Assembly (NCBI GenBank): GCA_038324115.1
Contig: JBBQHQ010000009.1
Span: 1-32,665, forward strand
Direction of reading: 5' to 3'
DNA length: 32,665 nt
From: Gaiellasilicea sp038324115
GTDB taxonomy: Bacteria > Actinomycetota > Thermoleophilia > Gaiellales > Gaiellaceae
Shown here one piece after another: positions 22,248 through 30,400 of the stretch (position 1 is the first letter of the stretch; each line of letters begins with the position of its first letter). Under the pieces are notes generated by a model, which was not told where the DNA came from, ran no database searches, and was given only the letters and a program-made list of their open reading frames with translations. Position numbers and translations under genes: made by a program.

Positions 22248-22253
22248 AATAGT
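22248..22253 (+). promoter_or_regulatory. Candidate -10 (AATAGT) of the MFS-cNMP gene, leaderless type
   Basis: AATAGT matches TATAAT at four positions and is followed by 6 nt and the GTG at 22260, placing the predicted +1 on the start codon. A GTG two bases earlier is immediately followed by TGA and cannot be the start. Confidence 0.4.
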
Positions 22254-22259
22254 GGGCGT

Positions 22260-23927
22260 GTGAGGGCGGCGAGGGCGAGCTTCGGTCGATCCTGGGCAGC
22301 GCTCGCCGACTCCTTCCGGAACCCGAGCCTGCGCCGGATCCAGCTCGCCTGGGTCGGCTCGGTGATCGGCAACTGGTCGTACTCGGTCGCGCTCGCCGTC
22401 TACGCCTACCGGCAGGGCGGGCCTGCCGCGGTGGGGCTCGTGGCCGTGATCCGGCTCCTTCCCTCCGCCCTGGCCGCGCCCTTCGTCGCTCTCGCGGCCG
22501 ACCGGTTCCGCCGCGAGCACGTGATGATCGCCGCGGACCTCCTCCGCGCGCCGCTGATGGGGCTCGCGGCGCTGGTAATCCTCGTCGACGGACCGGCCCC
22601 GGTCGTCTACGCGGCCGTGGGCGTCGCGAGCGTGATCGGCACGGCCTTCCGGCCGGCGCAGGCGGCCCTGCTCCCGTCGCTCGCCCGCACCCCGCACGAG
22701 CTCTCGGCGGCCAACGTGGCCTCGTCGACCTTCGAGAGCATCGGCAGTTTCGTCGGGCCGGCGCTTGGCGGGCTCCTCCTCGTCGTCTCGAGCGTCGAGG
22801 TCGTCTTCGGGCTGAACGCACTCACCTTCGTGTGGTCGGCGCTGATGGTCGCCCGGATCCACGCGGGCGCCCGCCCGGCGAAGGCGGCGGTGCGGCCGCC
22901 CAGGGTCTCGTTCACGCACGAGGTCAGCGCGGGTTTCCGCGCGCTCGCGGGCGAGCGCGACCTGCGCCTGATCGTGGGGCTCTACGCGGCCCAGACGCTC
23001 GTCGCCGGCGCCTTCGGCGTGCTCGTCGTCGTCAGCGCGCTCGAGTACCTCGACATGGGCGATGCCGGCGTCGGCCTCCTCAACTCCGCCGTCGGCGTGG
23101 GCGGGCTCGTCGGCGCCGCCGTGGCGCTGCTCCTCGCGGCGCGCGGGCGGCTCGCGCTCGACTTCGGGCTCGGGGTGGCGCTCTACGGCGGGCCGCTCGC
23201 GCTGGTCGCGGTCTGGGGGAGCCCGGCCGCGGCGCTGCTCCTGCTCGCCGTCTCCGGGATCGGGAACACGCTCACGGACATCAGCGCCCTGACCCTGATG
23301 CAGCGGACGGTCGCCGACGACGTCCTCGCCCGGGTCTTCGGCGTCCTCGAGAGCATCCTCCTCGCCTCGATCGGCCTCGGCGCCGTGCTCGCCCCGGTCC
23401 TGATCGAGCTGCTCGGGGTGCGTGGGGCACTGATCGCGACCGGCGCGTTCCTGCCCGCGGTTGTCCTGCTCGGCGGCCGGCGTCTTGTTGCGGTCGACGC
23501 GCGGGCCCCGCGGCGCGAGCGCGTGGCGATCCTCGCCGCCCATCCAATCTTCTCGCCGCTCTCCCAGCTGACGCTCGAGCAGCTCGCAGGCCGGCTCGTG
23601 GAGCAGACGGTGGGCGCCGGCGAGCAGGTCGTCCAGGTCGGCGGGGTGGGCGACCGCTTCTATCTGATCGAGGACGGTAAGGCCGAGGCCGACGTGGAGG
23701 GGAGCGCCGTCGAGCTGGGGCCCGGAGATGGGTTCGGGGAGATCGCGCTCCTTCGCGACGTGCCGCGGACGGCGACGGTGACCGCCCGGAGCCCGCTCCG
23801 GCTCCTCGTGCTCGAGCGTGCGGACTTCCTCGACGCGGTGACGGGCAACGCCGGCAGCGCCCGCGCGGCGGACGCGCTCGTCGTTCGACGGCTCGGGAGA
23901 GTCGGTTCCGGGCTGGCATCGACATAG
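22260..23927 (+). CDS. MFS transporter fused to a C-terminal cyclic-nucleotide-binding domain
   Basis: A 555-aa fusion. Residues about 25-410 form a 12-helix major facilitator of the MFS_3/EntS type: 'LAWVGSVIGNWSYSVALAVYAY', the loop 'ALAADRFRREHVMIAADLLR' and 'FGLNALTFVWSALMV'. Residues about 425-530 are a cNMP-binding domain ('LVEQTVGAGEQVVQVGGVGD', 'RFYLIEDGKAEADVEG'). Its phosphate-binding cassette is complete: 'FGEIALLRDVPRTATV' with G493, E494, R503 and T504, as in cAMP binders. The simplest reading is a drug/metabolite exporter gated or modulated by a cyclic nucleotide; the substrate is unknown. A stand-alone cNMP protein and a class III cyclase follow, supporting functional linkage. 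One conserved reading frame with no frameshift at the junction. Confidence 0.9.
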   Translation: MRAARASFGRSWAALADSFRNPSLRRIQLAWVGSVIGNWSYSVALAVYAYRQGGPAAVGLVAVIRLLPSALAAPFVALAADRFRREHVMIAADLLRAPLMGLAALVILVDGPAPVVYAAVGVASVIGTAFRPAQAALLPSLARTPHELSAANVASSTFESIGSFVGPALGGLLLVVSSVEVVFGLNALTFVWSALMVARIHAGARPAKAAVRPPRVSFTHEVSAGFRALAGERDLRLIVGLYAAQTLVAGAFGVLVVVSALEYLDMGDAGVGLLNSAVGVGGLVGAAVALLLAARGRLALDFGLGVALYGGPLALVAVWGSPAAALLLLAVSGIGNTLTDISALTLMQRTVADDVLARVFGVLESILLASIGLGAVLAPVLIELLGVRGALIATGAFLPAVVLLGGRRLVAVDARAPRRERVAILAAHPIFSPLSQLTLEQLAGRLVEQTVGAGEQVVQVGGVGDRFYLIEDGKAEADVEGSAVELGPGDGFGEIALLRDVPRTATVTARSPLRLLVLERADFLDAVTGNAGSARAADALVVRRLGRVGSGLAST

Positions 23928-23937
23928 GCGCCCGATA

Positions 23938-23943
23938 TAGGAT
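23938..23943 (+). promoter_or_regulatory. Candidate -10 (TAGGAT), leaderless promoter of the cNMP-binding gene
   Basis: TAGGAT fits TANNNT and is followed by 6 nt and the GTG at 23950, so the predicted +1 is the G of the start codon. It lies in the 22-bp gap after the MFS-cNMP gene. Confidence 0.5.
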
Positions 23944-23949
23944 GCGCGC

Positions 23950-24378
23950 GTGTCCTCGCCGAACCCCGATCTCCTCGCCAAGATCCCGCTGTTCGCGGAT
24001 CTCGGCCCGAAGGAGCTGAAGAGCCTCGCCAGCTCGTTCAACGAGCGGACGTTCCTCGCCGGCGACACCATCCTCGTCGCCGGGACGGGCGGTGTCGGCT
24101 TCTTCGTGATCGGTGAGGGGACCGCGACCGTGACCGTCGGCGACCGTGAGGTCGGCAAGCTCGGCCCCGGGGAGTACTTCGGCGAGGTGGCGCTGATCGA
24201 CGGGGGCAGCGAGCGCTCGGCGACAGTGACCGCCGTGACCGACCTGAAGACCTTCGGTCTCACCGCCTGGGCGTTCCGGCCGATCGTCGAGGCGGACGCC
24301 AGGATCGCCTGGAAGCTGCTGCAGGCGCTCGCGCGGAAGCTGCGCGAGGCCGAGAGCCGCACCAGCTCCGCCGGCTAG
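23950..24378 (+). CDS. Stand-alone cyclic-nucleotide-binding domain protein
   Basis: A 142-aa protein made of one CRP-type cNMP-binding domain (about 12-130). 'KIPLFADLGPKELKSLASSF' is the usual N-terminal helix, and the phosphate-binding cassette 'LGPGEYFGEVALIDGGSERS' gives G78, E79, R89 and S90, the cAMP-contacting set. It stops after the C-helix with no helix-turn-helix, kinase or channel, so it must act by binding a partner or by buffering the nucleotide. It is clearly related to the domain fused to the preceding MFS transporter. Its TAG overlaps the stop of the convergent cyclase gene in a shared CTAG. Confidence 0.92.
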   Translation: MSSPNPDLLAKIPLFADLGPKELKSLASSFNERTFLAGDTILVAGTGGVGFFVIGEGTATVTVGDREVGKLGPGEYFGEVALIDGGSERSATVTAVTDLKTFGLTAWAFRPIVEADARIAWKLLQALARKLREAESRTSSAG

Positions 24379-27300
24379 CCTGCCGCAGCCTCGATCTCGG
24401 CCAATCGGCCCCGGATCCGGCCGAGCGAGACGATGTTCCCCTTGCGCTCGAAGCGCTCGGCCGCTTGGCGCAGTGCCTCGACGGCCTGCTCGCGCTTGCC
24501 GATCAGCGCCAGGGTCTCGGCCAAGTCCGCGAGGGCGTTTCCCTGAGCGTCGAGCATATCCGTCGTCTCGGCGAGCGTCACGGCCTCGTGGGCCAGACGC
24601 TCGGCCTCGGCCGGGTCCCCCCGCCGGGCGAGGATCCGTGCCTCGATCTGGCGCGCCAGCATCTGGGTGAGTATGTCTTCGCTCGCGCCGAGCGCGACCG
24701 CCTCCTGCAGGAGCGCCTCGGCCTCGTCGAGCCGGTCGAGGTGGACGAGCGCGCCGGCTGCGAGGCACGCGGTGGTCGAGAGCCACCCCCGCTCACCGGC
24801 CTCCCGGTACAAGCGGCAGGACCCGAGCGCTGCGGCGGCAGCTGCCTCCCAGTCGCCGGCCAGCCGCTCGATCTCGGCGGTGATGCCACCCGTGAGCGCG
24901 ACCCCGATCGTGGCGCCCTGGTCGCGGAGCGCCACGACCAGGACGGCGATGATGTGCCGGGCCTCGTCGAAGCGTCCGAGCATCGCGAGGCTGGTCGCCC
25001 GGCTCATGCGAAGGGCCGGGTGGCGCACCGGCCCTTCGAGCTCCCCCGCGTCCAGCCATGCGAGCACGTCCCGGACGGGTGTCGTCCCGGAGACCCGACC
25101 GGATCCCACCAGCGGGGCCAGCCGCTTCTCTCGATGGGGTGAGTCGAGCCGGCGCGCGAGAGCGACGGCCCGCTCAGCCCCGCCAAGCATCGCGTCCATC
25201 TGTGCCCGCATGTGAGCGACGCGGCAGACGCCCACGCTCGCCGTGTAGAGGGCGAGCTCGTCCGCCTCGGCCTCGAACCGCGGCAGCGCCTCGGCGAGGA
25301 GGACGTCGAGGGCAGCCGTCACCCCCTCCGGCTCGGTGTGCAGCCGGACGATGCCGCCCTCGATCAGTGCGCAGAGCTCGACGCTTCGATCGCCGCGCGC
25401 CCGGCCCTGCTCAGCCAGCTCGTCCGCGAGCTCAACGGCCCTCCCGGCGGCGCCGCTGAAGAAGTGGGTGTCGATCCGGTCAAGCTCGAGGGCGAGGTCG
25501 AGCTCGTCCGGGGCCACCAGCGCCGCAGCCCGGTCGAGCAGGTTCAGCGCTGCCCCGAGATCGTGCCGAAGCAGGGCGCGCCTGCCTGCCGCCGCGAGCC
25601 GCCGGAAGGCCTCCGCGGCCAGCGCCGGGTCGTCAGGTTGGCCGAGCTCGGCGCCGTAGCGGTGGGCTTGCTCGAGGTGGTAGCCGACGATCTCGTCCAG
25701 CTCGACGAGGTCCGCGTCGTGCTCGATGAGCCAGGTTGCGAAGCGCCGGTGCAGCTCGGCGCGCACCGATTTCGGCAGGCCGTCGTAGGCGGCGTCCCGG
25801 ATCAGCAAGTGGCGGAAGCGGAACGCGTCTTCACCAACGAGCCGTGCTCGCTCGGGGCGCAGGAGCTCCTTGCGCACGAGAGCCAGCAGCTGCGTCGGCA
25901 CCTGCGGCTCCCCCGGCGCGAGCGCCTCGACGGAGCCGCGATGGAAGACCTTGCCCTCGACGGAGCCACGTTCGAGCACCGAGCGCTCCGTCGGGTCGAG
26001 CTGGTCGAGACGCGCGGCGAGCAGAGCCTGGATCGTCGGGGGCACAACGACCTCGCCGCCCGGTGCGGCCCGAACCATTGCGAGCATCTCCTCCACGAAG
26101 AGCGGGTTGCCCTCGGCGGCTTCGCGGATCCGGGAGCGCAGGCCGGCGCTCAGCTCGTTGCCCGCGAGCAGCAGCTCGATCAATGCATCGGTGTCGGCCG
26201 CCGTCAGCGGCTCGAGGAGGACGGAGGTCGCGTTGAGCAGCCCGCCTGCCCAGCCGGGGCGCCGGTCGAGCAGCTCGGGCCGGGCCATGCACAGGAGCAG
26301 GAGCGGCGTGTCGCGGCAGGAGACGGCGACGTGCTCGACGAGGTCGAGCAGGGCGGGCTCGGCCCAGTGCAGGTCGTCGAAGACGACGACGAGGGGCTGC
26401 TCCTCGGCGGCGTGTTCGAGGGTCTTCCGGAAGGCCCACACGATCTCGTCAGCGGTGATCGGCGCGGGCGTTTCGCCGAGCAGGGTAGCGATGATCTGGG
26501 CTGCGGTCGCGTCGGGAGGCGTCGTCGCGAGCTGCTTCAGGATCTCGACCAGCGGCCAGTAGGTGATCCCGGCACCGTAGGAGATGCAGCGACCGCGAAC
26601 GACCCGCGCGTCCACGCTGCCGAGGAACTCGGCTGCGAGCCGAGACTTACCCATGCCGGCGGTCCCGAAGATCGTGAAGAGCTGGGTCGTGCGCTCCGCG
26701 CCGCTGCGCTCCCACGCGCGCCGGAGGCCCTGGAGCTCGTCGTCCCGGCCGACCATGGTGGCGCCGTCGCTGCGCTGGAGCTCGCCGGTGACGGCGAGGA
26801 GGCGGAACGCCGGCACCGGCCGGGACTTCCCCTTCAAACTCAAAGGTTCCACCGGCTCGACCTCGACGGCGGTGCGGACGAGGGCGAGCGTCTCCGCCCC
26901 GATCAGCACCTCGCCGGGCTGGGCAGCCTGCTCGAGGCGGGCTGCAACGTTGACCGTGTCGCCCGTCGCCAGCCGCTCCTTGGTCCCCGTCACGACCTCG
27001 CCGGTCGCGACGCCGATCCTCCCCTCGACCCCGAGACCGGGGAGCGCATCCCGCATCTCGATTGCGGCCCGCACGGCGCGGAGCGCGTCGTCCTCGTGCA
27101 GCTGCGGCACCCCGAAGACGGCCATCACCGCGTCGCCGATGAACTTCTCGACCGTGCCGCCGTGGGAGCCGATGATCGCGCTCATGTGCTCGAAGTAGCG
27201 TGCGAGGAGCGTCCGTAGGGCTTCCGGGTCGAGCCGCTCGCCGAGCGCGGTCGAGCCGGTCACGTCGCAGAAGAGGACGGTGACGGTCTTGCGCTGCTCC

Positions 27301-27395
27301 CGCGCGGGCGCAGCTGCGGCCAAGACCGCCCCGCAAGCGTCGCAGAACTTCGCCCCCTCGCGGGTCTCGTGACCGCAGCTCGTGCAGACCGACAC
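24375..27395 (-). CDS. Class III adenylyl cyclase - AAA ATPase - TPR regulator with zinc ribbon
   Basis: A 1006-aa multidomain protein. A zinc ribbon (C4, C7, C18, C21) is followed by a class III cyclase domain (about 35-200) with metal Asps D44 ('LFCDVTGST') and D88 ('EKFIGDAVMAVFG'), substrate residues K84 and D146, and transition-state N149 and R153 ('GDTVNVAARLE'), so it looks catalytically competent for ATP. An AAA_16/STAND-like ATPase (about 213-500) has Walker A 'FGTAGMGKS' (243-251) and Walker B 'VVVFDDLHWAE'. The C-terminal half is TPR-like helices ('LDEAEALLQEAVALGASED', 'DPAEAERLAHEAVTLAETTD'). No LuxR helix-turn-helix is present. It probably makes cAMP for the two adjacent cNMP-binding proteins. 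The start is GTG. Confidence 0.92.
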   Translation of the reverse strand: MSVCTSCGHETREGAKFCDACGAVLAAAAPAREQRKTVTVLFCDVTGSTALGERLDPEALRTLLARYFEHMSAIIGSHGGTVEKFIGDAVMAVFGVPQLHEDDALRAVRAAIEMRDALPGLGVEGRIGVATGEVVTGTKERLATGDTVNVAARLEQAAQPGEVLIGAETLALVRTAVEVEPVEPLSLKGKSRPVPAFRLLAVTGELQRSDGATMVGRDDELQGLRRAWERSGAERTTQLFTIFGTAGMGKSRLAAEFLGSVDARVVRGRCISYGAGITYWPLVEILKQLATTPPDATAAQIIATLLGETPAPITADEIVWAFRKTLEHAAEEQPLVVVFDDLHWAEPALLDLVEHVAVSCRDTPLLLLCMARPELLDRRPGWAGGLLNATSVLLEPLTAADTDALIELLLAGNELSAGLRSRIREAAEGNPLFVEEMLAMVRAAPGGEVVVPPTIQALLAARLDQLDPTERSVLERGSVEGKVFHRGSVEALAPGEPQVPTQLLALVRKELLRPERARLVGEDAFRFRHLLIRDAAYDGLPKSVRAELHRRFATWLIEHDADLVELDEIVGYHLEQAHRYGAELGQPDDPALAAEAFRRLAAAGRRALLRHDLGAALNLLDRAAALVAPDELDLALELDRIDTHFFSGAAGRAVELADELAEQGRARGDRSVELCALIEGGIVRLHTEPEGVTAALDVLLAEALPRFEAEADELALYTASVGVCRVAHMRAQMDAMLGGAERAVALARRLDSPHREKRLAPLVGSGRVSGTTPVRDVLAWLDAGELEGPVRHPALRMSRATSLAMLGRFDEARHIIAVLVVALRDQGATIGVALTGGITAEIERLAGDWEAAAAAALGSCRLYREAGERGWLSTTACLAAGALVHLDRLDEAEALLQEAVALGASEDILTQMLARQIEARILARRGDPAEAERLAHEAVTLAETTDMLDAQGNALADLAETLALIGKREQAVEALRQAAERFERKGNIVSLGRIRGRLAEIEAAAG

Positions 27396-27401
27396 AGGCG
27401 G

Positions 27402-27407
27402 AGGCTA
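27402..27407 (-). promoter_or_regulatory. Candidate -10 (TAGCCT), leaderless promoter of the cyclase gene
   Basis: On the minus strand TAGCCT is followed by 6 nt (CCGCCT) and the GTG at 27395, so the predicted +1 is the first base of the start codon. It lies in the 28-bp gap after the giant surface-protein gene, on the same strand, so read-through from that gene is also possible. Confidence 0.5.
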
Positions 27408-27423
27408 CACGCCTACCGGCGCG

Positions 27424-30400
27424 CTACTTGAAGGTGAAGTTCGCGCGGTGCGTCGTCCCGTCCGCGAGCTGGAGGACGAGCTGGCGACACGTGTTCGACC
27501 AGGACTTGTCGGTCTTCCAGACGTACTGGTAGAGCCCGCTGGCTGCGTCGTAGCTGAGCGAGCTCGAGCCGGCCGTGACGGTCGAATCCAGCGTCGAGAC
27601 CGGGTCGGCGGCGTTGCAGGCGATCGTCCCGGACTTGGGGTAGCCGGCCGCGAAGATGCCGAGGCCCTGGTTGCCCCCGAGGGAGAACTTGACGGGGACG
27701 GCGCTGCCGGCCTTGGCCGAGTTCGAGACGGGCAGGTTGTCCACGGGCTGGAAGAAGCCGCGGAACGCGTAGATCACGCTGTACGAGCCGGAGCCGCTGC
27801 CCGTCAGGCCGACCCGGTCGGTCGCCGTGACCGAGAAGCTCCGGGTCGCACCGTTCAGGGTCGGCGTCGAGGTGTCGAGCCCCGACGAGGTGCAGGAGGC
27901 GATCCCGGAGCCCGCGTCGGCGCAGGTGAAGAGACCCGCGGCCGGCGACGAGCTGCCCAGCTCGACGACCGTGCCGGCCGTGGTCTGGACGGTCGGAGCG
28001 GTCACGTCGATCGGGACGATCGTCGTCCCGCTCGCGCCACCCGCGCCGCGGTAGTCGACCGTGTGCAGGCCGGTTCCCGAGACGGTCACGGTCGACTCCG
28101 GCTGGAACTGTGCGCCGTCCAGGCTCGAGGTGATCCCGGAGACGCCGCTGATCGTCACCGTCGCGTCGCCGGTGTACCAGCTGTTGGTCGTCGGGCCCGT
28201 GACGCTGGCCGAGATCGAGCCGGTGGCTGCGGGGGGGATGACGGGATCGATGTGAGCCTTATTGCTGATCACGGCGACGTTGCCGGACGCGTCCACGGCC
28301 TGGAGGAACCATTCCGCGGTCGAGCCCGTGAAGGGCCCGCCGCCGCTCCAGCGGGTCGAGCCGGGGGTTCGGGCGAGGTCGAGTGAGCGCCACGCTCCCG
28401 AGCCGTCCTTGTACAGCGCCAGGACGCGTCTCACGGTGGCGTTGCCCGAGCTGTCGTCGACGTCGACCGCGAACCCGACCGTCGAGCTCGTGGCGGCGAG
28501 CGCCTGGACGGGGCCGAACGTCGGCGCGGCGAAGTCGGTCGCGGAGGCCGGCGCGTAGAGCACGACGCCTGCGAGCGAGCTGAAGAGCCGCTGTGTCCCG
28601 ATCCCGGCCGGGTCGGGGATGCCGTCCGCGAGGTACTGCCCGGCCGAGACCAGCAGGCGCTGGCGGGGGCCGTTGGGCGTGGAGATCGTCGCGATCGACT
28701 GGAGCCGGGTCGGCGAGGTGGAGTCGCCCACGAGCTCGGGCGAGAGCGCGGCGCTGTCCTCGATCGCGCGGCTGAAGGCGGCGTCGAAGGAGCCCTGGTC
28801 GCTCGACGCGGCGGCGGTCAGGAGCGCGCCGTGGGCGACGAGGCCGGGCTGGGTGACGTCGAGCTTCGTGAACGGCTCGATCGGCCGGCGGTTCTGGAAG
28901 GAGGCGTCGCCGGCGACCGTGTAGTAGCTCCCGGTCGGGCCGTTCACGCGCGTGAAGCTCGGCGAGAAGCTGAAGGCCGCGGTCTGGAGCCCGGTCGAGG
29001 GATCGGTGGCGAGCGGGAGCGGCGGCGGCGCCGAAGCGGGGGTGCCGGTGCCGATCCGGTACATCGGCAGCCCGTAGAGGCCGGCACCGTTCACGACCTT
29101 GAGGTCGTAGCCGCTCGTCGACGGGATGGCGCTGTACTCGTGCTTGGCGAAGACGAGCGCCTGCCCGACGGTCAGCGTGCCGTCCAGGCGCTCCGCGAGC
29201 AGGGCGTGCAGCCTCTCCGAGTAGGCGACGCCGGCCGTCTCGCCGAGCCCGAAGCCGCTGTTCGCGACGTAGCCGATCGCGCCGCCCGCGGCGAAGCTCT
29301 GATCCCAGTCTCGGGCGAGCGCAGCAGCGACGAGGAAGTCGGAGACGGGGACGCCGGAATGGCAGCCGATTGTGATCACGAGGCGCCCTGGGGTCGGCTG
29401 CAGGTCGCCGGTGGTGAAGAGGATCGATTCGCGCTGTGCCGCGTTCTCGGAGGCCGGCAGGGCCCGGTAGTGGTCGAAGTGGGCGTTGATCGAGTTGATC
29501 GTGGGCGGGGGGTTCGGCGTCACGGGGAAGAGCGCGGCGATCAGGTCGTCCCTCGACCAGGTGTCGTTGATCAGCTCGACGGGCGCGGGCGCCTTCGCCC
29601 TCAACCCGGCCGAGATCTGCTGGGCCCCGTCCTTGAGGAAGTCGTAGCCGGTGACGAGCGCCGTCGTCGGGTTGATCGCCCCCTGCCGCGTCACGTAGGC
29701 GTCGAGCTGCGCCGCGATCTCCGCCGGCGTCTCGACGAGCCGGCCGACGGCGACCTCGGGCACGTACGTCCCCTGCCCGGAGTAGCTCGTGTCGCCGTAC
29801 GGGTCGTCGGTGGGCAGGTAGCCGAGGGTGTACGCGCTCAGGTACTGGGTGTTCTCGGCTCCAGCGAAGGTCGAGGCGTAGCCGCGCTCGTTCGCGAAAG
29901 AGGTGTTGTCCAGGACGAGTCCCGGCGGGAGTACCGTCCAGTCGCCGACGAGGACGATGTATCTGTACGGGGCCGTGACGGTGTCGAGGTAGGCGCCGAG
30001 CGAGCGCACGACGTCGTTGATGCGGCCGGGGGAGCACTGGTCGCCCTCCCAGGCGCCGAGGGCGGAGGCAACCGTCGGCAGGGCGTCGACCGGGATCACC
30101 GTCCCGCCGGCTGCGTCGGTGCGGGCGGCGAGCGTCTGCAGCTTCGTCCAGACCGCGTCCTCCGCCGGGCGGCCGTAGAGGTCACCGAAGCGCTTCGAGT
30201 TGAAGAGGTAGAGCGTGCTCCCCCCGACCGAGGCGGGCAGCAGCTTGGTCGACCCGCCCCCGGCGAGCGGCGGTGTCTTGCAGCCGGCCGGCAGCGGCGC
30301 GGGGGCCTTCTCTTCGACCCGCAGCAGCCACGGCTCGACGGAGGAGCTGCCGTCGAAGCTCGTCACCTGGATCGTCAGCCCACCCTCATCCGCGCCCTCC

